This document shows, one piece after another, positions 1-7,350 of a stretch of DNA of 17,560 bases. Numbering within the stretch: the stretch's first letter is position 1; every line of letters begins with the position of its first letter. A program made the position numbers and the translations under genes. Source of the stretch: Prevotellaceae bacterium UBA1746. Its GTDB lineage: Bacteria; Bacteroidota; Bacteroidia; Bacteroidales; Bacteroidaceae. The DNA lies in NCBI GenBank assembly GCA_905369775.1, contig CAJPJR010000041.1, positions 1 to 17,560 of the forward strand, read 5' to 3'. A model generated the notes under the pieces. It was not told where the DNA came from, searched no databases, and was given only the letters and a program-made list of their open reading frames with translations.

Positions 1-212
1 ACGGACAGGCGCACACGGAGCCCGAAGAAATCAAGGCTAACTTGATAGCACAACTCACTTCGCCCGTGCGTTGGACCAAAGAAGTCAATAATATGGTGGC
101 TGCCGGTGCCACGTCGTTTGTGGAATGCGGCCCCGGTAAGGCGCTTCAAGGCATGATCTCGAAGATCTGTAAAGGCAACGCTGATGTCACGGTGAGTGGC
201 ACCAATATGTAA
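1..212 (+). CDS. fabD: Malonyl-CoA:ACP transacylase, C-terminal fragment
   Basis: Only the last 69 codons lie in the window, in the frame starting at base 3 and ending at TAA 210-212. The visible protein has TSPVRWTKEV and then FVECGPGKALQGMI, the C-terminal signature of FabD, where the substrate pocket closes and the GPGKVL-like loop is conserved. FabD moves the malonyl group from CoA to acyl carrier protein to start fatty-acid elongation in the cytoplasm. The active-site serine and histidine lie in the missing N-terminal part, so activity cannot be judged here. A hairpin terminator follows 17 bases after the stop. fabI, another gene of the same pathway, lies about 4.2 kb downstream in a separate transcription unit. 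Confidence 0.92.
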   Translation, partial: GQAHTEPEEIKANLIAQLTSPVRWTKEVNNMVAAGATSFVECGPGKALQGMISKICKGNADVTVSGTNM

Positions 213-226
213 AAACAAAACATCGG

Positions 227-274
227 AAGGGTAGGTTGCTTGCCGGATAAAAAGGCGAGTTACCTACCTTTCGT
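227..274 (+). terminator. Hairpin terminator after fabD
   Basis: GGTAGGT at 230-236 pairs with ACCTACC at 262-268. After a 2x2 internal loop, CTTGCC 239-244 pairs with GGCGAG 254-259 with one G-T pair, around a 9-base A-rich loop. The 3' arm runs into a short pyrimidine-rich tail (TTTCGTCTT). It lies between the fabD stop and the GH13 start and probably ends the fabD transcript. The T-run is modest, so termination may be partial and the GH13 gene may be reached by read-through. Confidence 0.6.
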
Positions 275-297
275 CTTACTTTCTCCGGTTGATCTCC

Positions 298-1995
298 ATG
301 AATATCTACCAGATTTTTACCCGCCTCTATGGCAATCCTAAGCATAATAATGTCCCCAACGGAACATATGCCGAAAACGGTTGTGCCAAATTCAATTACT
401 TCACAGACGAACGCTTGAATCGAATCCGAAAATTCGGTTTCTCGCATGTGTGGTTCACGGGGGTGATTGAGCATGCCACGCAGACCGATTATTCTGCACA
501 AGGGATCGCTGTTGATCATCCTTGGGTGGTCAAGGGAAAGGCTGGGTCGCCTTACGCCATCAAAGATTATTTTGATGTCGACCCTGATTTGGCAGAGTCT
601 GTGCCGCATCGAATGGACGAGTTCGAGGCTTTGGTTAGCCGTGTGCACAAGGCCGGACTCAAATTCATACTTGATTTTGTGCCTAATCACGTGGCACGTC
701 AGTATGCATCGGATGTCGCACCTGAGGGACAGCGGGATTTGGGAGCTGACGATGACAGCGAAATGGCCTTTTCTGTACGCAATAATTTCTATTATTGCTG
801 GGGGGAGCCCTTGCATACCGATAACTTCGTTCCTTCCACGGCTACCGGTTATCCCTACTTGGAAATGCCGGCGAAAGCAACCGGAAACGATCTTTTCAAC
901 GCTTGGCCCGGTCGCAATGACTGGTATGAAACGGTGAAACTCAATTATGGAGTGGACTATGTGGGAGGAGGAACGCGCCATTTCGATCCTATTCCCGACA
1001 CGTGGAAGAAGATGACGGCCATTTTGCTCTATTGGGTGAAAAAGGGCGTCGACGCCTTCCGCTGTGACATGGCGGAGATGGTGCCTGTAGAGTTCTGGCA
1101 TTATGCAATTGCTCAGGTGAAAGCGCAGGCGCCTCAAGTGCAGTTCATTGCAGAGGTGTATAATCCGCAGGAATACCGTAGTTATATTGCGCACGGAGGC
1201 TTTGATTTCCTCTATGACAAAGTGGGACTCTACGATACGCTCCGGGGGGTAATCTGTCGTTACGCGTCTGCGTCGGCAATCACGCAGGCATGGCAGAGCA
1301 CTGACGACATCCGCGAGCACATGCTCTATTTTTTGGAGAACCACGACGAACAACGCATTGCTTCTGACTTCTTTTGCGCTGACGCCGCCAAGGCGGTGCC
1401 CGGTTTGGTGGTGGCCGCCTGCATCGGGAACAACCCTTTGATGATCTACGCGGGACAAGAAATTGGCGAACGCGGAATGGATGCAGAGGGATTCTCCGGA
1501 AAAGACGGTCGCACGACGATTTTCGACTATTGGAGTCCCGAGTCCTTGCGTAAATTGGCTGCCCTCCCGGCATCTGTCGAAGAAGTAGAACAATCGAAGT
1601 TGCTCAATGCAGAGGAAAAGCGATTGTATGAGGTGTATCACACCGTGTTGCGTTTGCGCGAAAGCTCTCCTGCACTGCGCGAAGGAGCATTTTTCGACGT
1701 GATGTACGTCAATTACCAATCCTACACAGGTTTCGATTCCAATCGCCACTATGCATTCTTGCGAAAAACCAACGATGAAGGTATTCTTGGGGTGGCCAAC
1801 TTCTCCGATCAGGACATTTGTGTGGGAGTAAAGATTCCGGCTCACGCTTTTGACTATTTACAGTTGAAAGAGGGGACATTTGAAACCCGAGATTTGATGT
1901 GTGGCCAAAAAGGAAGTATTGTGCTGACGAGAGACGGAGACACCACGGTGCAAGTCCCGGCCAATAGTGCAGTACTCCTCTCTTTCCGACCCTAA
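298..1995 (+). CDS. GH13 alpha-amylase-family enzyme, cytoplasmic
   Basis: A 565-residue protein with a (beta/alpha)8 GH13 fold. All four conserved regions are visible: DFVPNH at residues 126-131, FRCD with the nucleophile Asp257, AEV with the acid/base Glu286, and ENHDE with the transition-state Asp350. It should therefore act on alpha-glucosidic bonds (alpha-glucan hydrolysis or transfer). There is no signal peptide, so it is likely cytoplasmic and more likely to handle glycogen, maltodextrin or trehalose-type substrates than external starch. The exact specificity and GH13 subfamily cannot be read from the motifs. The start is ATG 298. A TTG three codons earlier (289) is possible but less likely, as MNIYQIFTRLYG begins the first beta-strand directly. 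No sus-type transporters are nearby. ispE follows after 36 bases with no obvious terminator, so the two may be co-transcribed. Confidence 0.9.
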   Translation: MNIYQIFTRLYGNPKHNNVPNGTYAENGCAKFNYFTDERLNRIRKFGFSHVWFTGVIEHATQTDYSAQGIAVDHPWVVKGKAGSPYAIKDYFDVDPDLAESVPHRMDEFEALVSRVHKAGLKFILDFVPNHVARQYASDVAPEGQRDLGADDDSEMAFSVRNNFYYCWGEPLHTDNFVPSTATGYPYLEMPAKATGNDLFNAWPGRNDWYETVKLNYGVDYVGGGTRHFDPIPDTWKKMTAILLYWVKKGVDAFRCDMAEMVPVEFWHYAIAQVKAQAPQVQFIAEVYNPQEYRSYIAHGGFDFLYDKVGLYDTLRGVICRYASASAITQAWQSTDDIREHMLYFLENHDEQRIASDFFCADAAKAVPGLVVAACIGNNPLMIYAGQEIGERGMDAEGFSGKDGRTTIFDYWSPESLRKLAALPASVEEVEQSKLLNAEEKRLYEVYHTVLRLRESSPALREGAFFDVMYVNYQSYTGFDSNRHYAFLRKTNDEGILGVANFSDQDICVGVKIPAHAFDYLQLKEGTFETRDLMCGQKGSIVLTRDGDTTVQVPANSAVLLSFRP

Positions 1996-2031
1996 AATTC
2001 AGCTTACGTTTCACCGAAATATCGCAGACTT

Positions 2032-2871
2032 ATGGTAGTATTTCCTTGTTGCAAAATCAATCTGGGACTCAATGTCGTAGAGCGCCGCAGCGATGGCTAT
2101 CACAACATAGAAACGGTGTTCTATCCCATCCCGTTGCATGACAATCTCGAGGTGCTTTCCGCAAAGAATGCCACGCAGCCCTATTTGTTCCATCAGACGG
2201 GATATGAGTTGGAGGGCACGCCGGACAACAATCTGGTTATCCGTGTGCTAAATCAGCTTCGCGAAGACTACAAACAGATCCCGCCGCTCGAAATTTGGCT
2301 TCACAAGCGGATTCCCTCCGGGGCAGGTTTGGGAGGTGGGAGCAGTGACGCTGCTTTCATGATGCGTTTGCTCAATGAGCAGTATGATTTGCAGATGGAC
2401 GACGAAGATATAGAATATCGCCTCTCGCAATTGGGAGCCGACTGCGCGTTCTTCTACAAGGCAAAGCCGGCTTATGCGACGGGCATCGGAGATCAACTCA
2501 TGCAATTGGACTTTGATTTGGCCGGATGGAACTTGGTATTGGTAAAGCCGAAGGTAACGGTATCCACACGTGATGCTTATGCCATGGTACACCCCAAACC
2601 TTCCGAAGAAAGTCTATTGCTTTCGCTCTCGCGCCCACCGGAAACGTGGAAAGACACGGTGAAAAATGATTTCGAACCGAGTGTTTTCCATCGCTATCCT
2701 GAGATCGCTGCCATTAAGCGCACGCTCTATGACATGGGAGCCACGTATGCTGCCATGTCAGGCAGTGGATCGAGTGTGTATGGCCTATTTCGCAACCATC
2801 AACCCGAAGCAGCAGAAATATTCCATGACTGTTTTGTCGCAGAAATGCGTTTGAGATTGCCTCAGACATGA
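2032..2871 (+). CDS. ispE: 4-diphosphocytidyl-2-C-methyl-D-erythritol kinase
   Basis: A 279-residue GHMP-superfamily kinase of normal length. The N-terminus has KINLGLNVVERRSDGYHNI, the IspE signature with the catalytic Lys8. The ATP-binding loop PSGAGLGGGSSDA is at residues 95-107, and GADCAFF supplies the catalytic Asp137. Near the C-terminus, AAMSGSGSSVYGLF is the third GHMP motif. The enzyme phosphorylates the 2-hydroxyl of CDP-methylerythritol in the non-mevalonate (MEP) isoprenoid pathway, in the cytoplasm. ATG 2032 is the natural start because the conserved N-terminal lysine is only eight residues in. Its stop overlaps the next start in an ATGA tetranucleotide (2868-2871), so translation of the EFR1-type protein is probably coupled to it. 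Confidence 0.95.
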   Translation: MVVFPCCKINLGLNVVERRSDGYHNIETVFYPIPLHDNLEVLSAKNATQPYLFHQTGYELEGTPDNNLVIRVLNQLREDYKQIPPLEIWLHKRIPSGAGLGGGSSDAAFMMRLLNEQYDLQMDDEDIEYRLSQLGADCAFFYKAKPAYATGIGDQLMQLDFDLAGWNLVLVKPKVTVSTRDAYAMVHPKPSEESLLLSLSRPPETWKDTVKNDFEPSVFHRYPEIAAIKRTLYDMGATYAAMSGSGSSVYGLFRNHQPEAAEIFHDCFVAEMRLRLPQT

Positions 2872-3656
2872 TCTATTATTTCTCAGGCACCGGTAATACG
2901 CGTTGGGTCGTGGAACAAGTGAGTCGAGCGTGCGGTCTGGCGTTGAGAAATGTGGCCGATTGTTTAGACGATGTTGCGACGCCGGAGGGAAATCTGTGGA
3001 CGGAAGGAATCTTGGGCTTGGCTTTTCCCATTTACGGATGGACGATCCCGAAAGTGGCAGAAACCTTTATCCGAAGTCTACCGCGAGCTGAAGCGCAGGG
3101 CGCCTATTACGTATTCGCACTCCTCATTTGCGGAGATGATATTGGGCGGGCGCATGAACGTTTGGCGATGTTGCTTGCCGAAAAGGGCTACGAGCTCAGC
3201 GCCGTCTGGTCGTTTTCAATGCCCAACACCTACATTGGACTACCGTTCTTCGACGTGGACAATGAGGAACTCGCGGCGAGAAAAATAAAATCGACGCAAG
3301 AAAAGCTGCCACGCGTGGCGCAACAGATCCTTTGTCGAGAAAAAGGCGTGGTCGACGTAGTGCCCGGCTCGTTTTCGCGATGGAAAAGTGGATGGCTACG
3401 ACAATTCTTCTATCGCTTCTGGGTGGGACCGAAAATGTTTTCCACCCGTCATCGTTGCACGGCCTGCCAACGCTGCGAAAAGGTGTGTCCGCTTCATAAT
3501 ATCAAGGTGGAGCGACCCGAGATGGGGCCTAAATGGGGACGACAATGCACCTTTTGTTTGGCTTGTTACCACGTATGCCCGATTTCGAACATTCTGGTTG
3601 GACCAAGCCGGGCATGCAAGGGCCGATATACGCATTTCCTTGAAGCTACAACCTAA
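2868..3656 (+). CDS. EFR1-type flavodoxin-fold/ferredoxin fusion protein
   Basis: A 262-residue protein with two parts. The N-terminal part (residues 1-160) begins MIYYFSGTGNTRWV, the phosphate-binding loop of a flavodoxin-like FMN domain, and has a second strand motif LAFPIYGWTIPK. The C-terminal part holds two 4Fe-4S motifs of bacterial ferredoxin type: Cys197, 200, 203, 207 and Cys227, 230, 233, 237. This layout matches the EFR1 (EF_1-class flavodoxin plus ferredoxin) family, which is cytoplasmic and presumed to carry electrons. The true donor and acceptor are unknown. It overlaps ispE by four bases and is followed after 11 bases by an HD-domain gene. The MEP pathway contains two Fe-S reductases (IspG, IspH) that need electron carriers, so the pairing with ispE is suggestive but unproven. 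Confidence 0.85.
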   Translation: MIYYFSGTGNTRWVVEQVSRACGLALRNVADCLDDVATPEGNLWTEGILGLAFPIYGWTIPKVAETFIRSLPRAEAQGAYYVFALLICGDDIGRAHERLAMLLAEKGYELSAVWSFSMPNTYIGLPFFDVDNEELAARKIKSTQEKLPRVAQQILCREKGVVDVVPGSFSRWKSGWLRQFFYRFWVGPKMFSTRHRCTACQRCEKVCPLHNIKVERPEMGPKWGRQCTFCLACYHVCPISNILVGPSRACKGRYTHFLEATT

Positions 3657-3667
3657 CCTTTCTAACC

Positions 3668-4291
3668 ATGACCGACGTAGAACAACATAAGAATAAGGAG
3701 TTTTTCATCTCCGTTGCCCATGAATATATCAAAAGGCCCGGCGTTTCGGAGCTGTTGTCCTATCTAAATCAGAAAACAGATTTCTTTAGTGCACCGGCCT
3801 CCCTGAGTGCACATCTCAGTGAGCCGGGATGGCTGTGTCAACATTCCATCAATGTCTTGGAAACAGCATTGCGCATTTATAAATCGGTGTTGCAACCCTA
3901 TGCTTGTTTGGGAGGAAATGCCGATAACGAGGCGATGACTGAAGAAAGCATCGCGGTCGTTGCATTGTTCCACGATGTTTGCAAGTGCAATACTTTCCGT
4001 AAAGCGGAAAAAAGGCGGAAGAACGCGCAAGGACAATGGGAGAGTTACCAAGGATACGAGTTGCAAGATCGTTTCCCCTTTGGGCAGGGAGAAAAATCGT
4101 GCATCATTGTGAGCCATCTCCTGCATCTTACCCGTGATGAAATGTTGGCAATCCGGTGGAACAAGGGGATGTTCGACGTCGGAGAGTACGGATCAGCCGG
4201 GCGGCGCGCGTTTTACGATGCCGCACGGACGACGCCACTTGTTTCGCTCCTGCAAGCTGCCAATCTCCTCTGTGCGCAGTGCATAGAGTAG
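3668..4291 (+). CDS. HD-domain phosphohydrolase, function unknown
   Basis: A 207-residue protein of the HD superfamily. The metal-binding signature is visible: His59 in LCQHSINV, the doublet His102-Asp103 in ALFHDVCK, and further histidines in SHLLHL (about 150-153). The basic KAEKRRKN stretch at about 112-119 may contact nucleic acid or nucleotide. Relatives hydrolyse phosphomonoesters or phosphodiesters of nucleotides; the substrate is not readable here. The protein is short and carries no partner domain. It lies 11 bases after the EFR1-type gene in the same run and is the last gene before a strong terminator. No signal peptide or membrane segment is present. Confidence 0.8.
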   Translation: MTDVEQHKNKEFFISVAHEYIKRPGVSELLSYLNQKTDFFSAPASLSAHLSEPGWLCQHSINVLETALRIYKSVLQPYACLGGNADNEAMTEESIAVVALFHDVCKCNTFRKAEKRRKNAQGQWESYQGYELQDRFPFGQGEKSCIIVSHLLHLTRDEMLAIRWNKGMFDVGEYGSAGRRAFYDAARTTPLVSLLQAANLLCAQCIE

Positions 4292-4346
4292 GGGAGAATG
4301 AAGAGTATATGCCTTGTAATTGCTTTTTCTATGTTGCATAATTGAT

Positions 4347-4384
4347 GGGTAAACCGAGTGTTTCCCGTTTACTCCCCTTTTTTT
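4347..4384 (+). terminator. Rho-independent terminator after the ispE run
   Basis: GG 4347-4348 and GTAAAC 4349-4354 pair with GTTTAC 4367-4372 and CC, with one bulged T, around a 12-base loop. Seven Ts follow at 4378-4384. It closes the ispE-EFR1-HD transcript about 55 bases after the last stop. The fabI promoter begins within a few bases of the T-run. Confidence 0.75.
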
Positions 4385-4385
4385 A

Positions 4386-4416
4386 TTGTTGTCATTGCAC
4401 ATTTGCTGTATCTTTG
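4386..4416 (+). promoter_or_regulatory. Bacteroidetes-type promoter of fabI
   Basis: The -7 element TATCTTTG (4409-4416) fits TAnnTTTG exactly. TTG 4389-4391 lies 17 bases upstream, and TTG 4386-4388 lies 20 bases upstream; either fits the primary sigma factor of this phylum. Transcription should start near 4422, leaving a leader of about 40 bases before ATG 4464. This placement also rules out the longer in-frame start at 4386. Confidence 0.75.
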
Positions 4417-4463
4417 CGCAACTGAAAACAGATAAGAACAATCTATTCCCACAAATAGTACTC

Positions 4464-5321
4464 ATGACTCACAATCTACTGAAAGGCAAGCGCGGAATTA
4501 TCTTCGGTGCGCTCAATGAACATTCCATTGCATGGAAAGTTGCGGTCAAGGCCGTGGAAGAAGGTGCCACGATCACCCTCTCTAATACCCCGGTTGCACT
4601 TCGCATGGGCGAACTCAATGCTCTTTCCGAACAGCTCAATGCGCCGATCATCGCGGCTGACGCCACAAGCGTCGAAGATCTCGAGAAAGTATTCTCGGAA
4701 AGCCAACGCCTCTTGGGAGGAAAAATCGATTTCGTGCTGCATTCCATTGGCATGAGCCTGAATGTCCGTAAGCAGCGCACGTACGATGATCTGGATTACA
4801 ACTATCTTGCCAAGACTTTCGACATCTCGGCCATTTCTTTCCACAAGATGTTGCAAGTCGCCAAGAAGCAAGACGCGTTGAACGAGTATGCTTCGGTAGT
4901 TGCACTGAGCTATGTGGCAGCTCAACGCACCTTTTTCGGCTACAACGACATGGCCGATGCAAAAAGCTTGCTCGAAAGCATCGCACGTAGCTTTGGTTAC
5001 ATCTATGGTCGCGAGAAAAACGTTCGCATCAACACCATTTCGCAGAGCCCCACGCCCACCACTGCAGGAAACGGCGTGAAGGGAATGGATCACCTCATGG
5101 ACTTTGCCGACAAAATGTCGCCCCTCGGCAACGCTTCTGCTGAAAAGTGTGCCGACTACACCGTGATGATGTTCTCTGACTTTACGCGAAAAGTCACCAT
5201 GCAGAACCTCTATCACGACGGAGGATTCTCAAGTATGGGTATGAGCATGCGAGCTATGAACCAGTACGCCAAGGATACGAAAGAATTCGAGGACGAAAAC
5301 GGCCACATCATCTACGGATAA
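4464..5321 (+). CDS. fabI: Enoyl-[acyl-carrier-protein] reductase
   Basis: A 285-residue short-chain dehydrogenase-type protein that reduces trans-2-enoyl-ACP with NAD(P)H in the last step of fatty-acid elongation, in the cytoplasm. The N-terminal KGKRGIIFGALNEHSIAWKVA has the FabI cofactor loop. LHSIGMS is near residue 92. The catalytic pair of the FabI class is present: Tyr150 in ALSYVAAQR, and Tyr160 with Lys167 in GYNDMADAK. The loop SQSPTPTTAGNGVKG is the flexible substrate-binding region targeted by triclosan-like inhibitors in relatives. The start is ATG 4464, since upstream codons overlap the promoter. The gene stands alone between its own promoter and terminator. It is about 20 residues longer at the C-terminus than E. 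coli FabI, as is common in Bacteroidetes. Confidence 0.95.
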   Translation: MTHNLLKGKRGIIFGALNEHSIAWKVAVKAVEEGATITLSNTPVALRMGELNALSEQLNAPIIAADATSVEDLEKVFSESQRLLGGKIDFVLHSIGMSLNVRKQRTYDDLDYNYLAKTFDISAISFHKMLQVAKKQDALNEYASVVALSYVAAQRTFFGYNDMADAKSLLESIARSFGYIYGREKNVRINTISQSPTPTTAGNGVKGMDHLMDFADKMSPLGNASAEKCADYTVMMFSDFTRKVTMQNLYHDGGFSSMGMSMRAMNQYAKDTKEFEDENGHIIYG

Positions 5322-5343
5322 AACTCAACTTTTGCATAAACAC

Positions 5344-5386
5344 AAAGCGTGCAATGCCTTTTTGGTAATGCACGCTTTGATTTTAT
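5344..5386 (+). terminator. Rho-independent terminator after fabI
   Basis: A 15-base stem, 5344-5358 against 5364-5378, has one mismatch and one G-T pair and encloses a TTTTT loop; the core is AAAGCGTGCA/TGCACGCTTT. A T-rich tail (GATTTTATC) follows. It starts 22 bases after the fabI stop. Its 3' arm overlaps the -33 element of the next promoter. Confidence 0.8.
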
Positions 5387-5406
5387 CTCCAAAAGTGCTA
5401 TATTTG
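5376..5406 (+). promoter_or_regulatory. Bacteroidetes-type promoter of the DUF2520-kdsC-maf run
   Basis: TATATTTG (5399-5406) is a perfect TAnnTTTG -7 element. TTTG at 5376-5379 lies 19 bases upstream as the -33 element and shares three bases with the terminator stem of fabI. Transcription should begin near 5412, only about 14 bases before ATG 5426, giving a very short leader. Confidence 0.75.
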
Positions 5407-5425
5407 CTACATCAACTATCATTTT

Positions 5426-6217
5426 ATGGCACATTCGTATGACATTGCATTTGTCGGATCCGGCAACCTTGCAACGCATCTTGCCAAGAATTTGCAAAAG
5501 GCTGGCCACCGCATCGTAGGAGTTTCCTCTCGACGTTTAGAACGAGCGGAAGAGCTTGCTGCACATCTGAGCAGTGATACGGCGGCAGTGGAGAATCCGT
5601 TGAGTTTGCCGGAAGCTGAAATTTACATCCTCGCGATTGCAGATGATGCCTTGGAGTCTTTGTGGGAAACTTGGCAACCGCCTACACCGCAAACGATTGT
5701 TTTGCATACTTCCGGTAGTGTTTCGATCAACAGTCTGCGCAATTTGTCCACTCATTACGGTGTGCTGTATCCATTGCAGACGTTTTCTGTCGATCGACCG
5801 CTTGATTTCTCCGAAATCCCATGTTTTGTAGAAGGGAGTAGCGAAGAAATCACACAGCGATTGCTCGAACTTGCCAAGAGCGTTAGCAATCAGGTCCACG
5901 TTCTTGATTCCGAACGCCGAAAGACGTTGCACCTTGCTGCGGTCTTCGCTTGTAATTTTGTAAATCACCTGTACGATGTGGCTTCCTCGCTAATGGAAAC
6001 CAAAAACTTGTCGCCGCAGTGGTTGTTGCCGCTGATCAACGAAACAGCCAAGAAGGTTGCTGATCTCAGTCCGCACGATGCGCAGACAGGTCCGGCACGG
6101 CGCGGGGATAGACGCGTCATGGAAGCTCATTTGATGCAATTAGAAAGCCACAGCGAGTGGAAAAAATTGTACGAAGTACTGAGTGATAGCATTTTCCACC
6201 AATTCCATCATGATTAA
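5426..6217 (+). CDS. Rossmann-fold protein with DUF2520 domain
   Basis: A 263-residue protein. Residues 1-120 form a nucleotide-binding Rossmann domain starting YDIAFVGSGNLATHLA (glycine loop Gly11-x-Gly13-Asn14), of the F420/NADP oxidoreductase type. Residues from about 125 to 258 form the DUF2520 domain, with YPLQTFS, HLAAVFACNFVNHLYD and LSPHDAQTGPARRGD as its typical conserved stretches. The fold resembles ketopantoate and 3-hydroxyacid dehydrogenases, so an oxidoreductase role is likely, but no substrate has been established for the family that I can name. It is cytoplasmic. It is the first gene of a run with a kdsC-like gene (8-base overlap) and maf, a grouping I recall from other Bacteroidales. 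Confidence 0.85.
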   Translation: MAHSYDIAFVGSGNLATHLAKNLQKAGHRIVGVSSRRLERAEELAAHLSSDTAAVENPLSLPEAEIYILAIADDALESLWETWQPPTPQTIVLHTSGSVSINSLRNLSTHYGVLYPLQTFSVDRPLDFSEIPCFVEGSSEEITQRLLELAKSVSNQVHVLDSERRKTLHLAAVFACNFVNHLYDVASSLMETKNLSPQWLLPLINETAKKVADLSPHDAQTGPARRGDRRVMEAHLMQLESHSEWKKLYEVLSDSIFHQFHHD

Positions 6218-6725
6218 TTACGATCTCAAAAAGATACGCGCATTGATTTTCGATGTCGACGGCGTACTCAGTGACAGCAATGTTCTCCTTATGGGCGGAC
6301 AACCTGTGAGAACTGCAAACACGAAAGACGGTTACGCCTTGCAACATGCGGCGAAAACCGATTTGAAGTTGGCGATAATCACCGGCGGGCGCAACGAAAC
6401 GATCAAGGAGCGGTACATGGGGCTGGGTATCTCCGATATTTTCATGGGGGTCTCTGTCAAAATCGATGTATATCGAGATTATTTGATTGCTAACGGCTTA
6501 CGTTCTGAGGAAGTGCTCTACATGGGCGACGACATTCCCGATTATGAAGTCATGAAGGAGTGCGGTTGTCCTTGTTGCCCCGCCGATGCAGTACCCGAAA
6601 TTCGTGAGATTTCTAAGTACGTTTCGCACGAGAAGGGTGGGGCAGGCTGTGTTCGCGATGTTGTTGAGCAGGTACTCCGTGCGCAAGGCTTGTGGATGCA
6701 CAATGCTGAGGCTTTTGGATGGTAA
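6210..6725 (+). CDS. kdsC: KdsC-like HAD phosphatase (Kdo-8-phosphate phosphatase)
   Basis: A 171-residue HAD protein of the compact, capless KdsC/YrbI type. Motif I is FDVDGVLSD with Asp15 and Asp17. Motif II is ITGGR at 57-61, motif III is Lys84, and motif IV is MGDDIPD with Asp107 and Asp108. PCCPADAVPEI and VSHEKGGAGCVRDVVE are also KdsC-typical. KdsC removes phosphate from Kdo-8-phosphate in LPS core synthesis. Paralogues act on other 8- or 9-phosphosugars, so substrate is assigned with moderate confidence. I chose ATG 6210 (MINYDLKK) over an in-frame start 27 bases earlier, because it overlaps the DUF2520 stop by 8 bases in the usual coupled style and gives normal family length. Confidence 0.87.
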   Translation: MINYDLKKIRALIFDVDGVLSDSNVLLMGGQPVRTANTKDGYALQHAAKTDLKLAIITGGRNETIKERYMGLGISDIFMGVSVKIDVYRDYLIANGLRSEEVLYMGDDIPDYEVMKECGCPCCPADAVPEIREISKYVSHEKGGAGCVRDVVEQVLRAQGLWMHNAEAFGW

Positions 6726-6746
6726 ACTATTGATCATTAGACGAAT

Positions 6747-7328
6747 ATGTTGGAAAACTTACAGAAATACGAAGTGATTCTCGCGAGCAACTCCCCGCGA
6801 AGAAGAGAATTGCTGACCAATTTGGGCGTCACCTTCACGCCGTTCGTTATTTTCGGCATTGATGAGAGTTATCCTCCTGAACTAAAAGGAGAAGATGTGG
6901 CACTTTATGTCGCTAAAAAGAAGGCTGCCGCCTATAAAGAGCACATTCGCGATAATCGACTGATTATCACGGCAGATACCATCGTTTCTACGTCCGAAAA
7001 GGTCCTGGGAAAACCCAAGGATGAGCAGGAGGCACGTGAAATGCTGCGTCTGATTTCCGGCAAAGAGCACACGGTGACGACTGCGTTTACCTTGAGCGCG
7101 CCGGAAGTCCAAACTTGTCAGGCGGTTACAACGGTGGTTAAGTTTGCGACGCTGACGGAGGAAATGATTGACTACTATGTGCGAAGTTTCCTTCCCTTTG
7201 ACAAGGCCGGCGCGTACGGCATTCAAGAATGGATTGGGTTGGCAGCTGTTGAATCTATCGAAGGGTCTTATACTAACGTGGTTGGTCTGCCGACGCAGCA
7301 GCTATTTAAAGCGCTGAGCGAACTGTGA
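6747..7328 (+). CDS. maf: Maf-family nucleoside triphosphate pyrophosphatase
   Basis: A 193-residue protein of normal family length. The N-terminal LASNSPRRRELL (residues 12-23) is the Maf phosphate-binding signature. ADTIV at 76-80 with Asp77, GKPKD at 88-92 and SGKEHTVTTAF at 104-114 are the other conserved blocks. DKAGAYGIQEW and IEGSYTNVVGLP complete the C-terminal half. Maf proteins hydrolyse dTTP, UTP and modified nucleotides to monophosphates and diphosphate, a pool-cleaning and division-linked role in the cytoplasm. The Gln-Glu pair in GIQEW is of the YhdE (dTTP/UTP) type. It starts 21 bases after kdsC and lies in the same run. Confidence 0.93.
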   Translation: MLENLQKYEVILASNSPRRRELLTNLGVTFTPFVIFGIDESYPPELKGEDVALYVAKKKAAAYKEHIRDNRLIITADTIVSTSEKVLGKPKDEQEAREMLRLISGKEHTVTTAFTLSAPEVQTCQAVTTVVKFATLTEEMIDYYVRSFLPFDKAGAYGIQEWIGLAAVESIEGSYTNVVGLPTQQLFKALSEL

Positions 7329-7350
7329 TCCAACTGAATAATTCTGTGAT

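Noticed and set aside
289..297. A TTG start three codons upstream for the GH13 gene
   Set aside because: ATG 298 directly begins the conserved first strand and needs no rare start codon.
187..1845. A 552-codon open frame antisense to the GH13 gene
   Set aside because: Its codons lie in exact register opposite the sense codons, so it stays open only because the GH13 gene rarely uses TTA, CTA and TCA. The GH13 frame has all catalytic motifs; the antisense protein has none.
4386..4463. An N-terminal extension of FabI by 26 codons
   Set aside because: The extension overlaps the TTG/TATCTTTG promoter and would lie partly upstream of the transcription start.
4476..5216. A 246-codon open frame antisense to fabI
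   Set aside because: It is in the same aligned register as fabI and is explained by its codon use; no domain or start context supports it.
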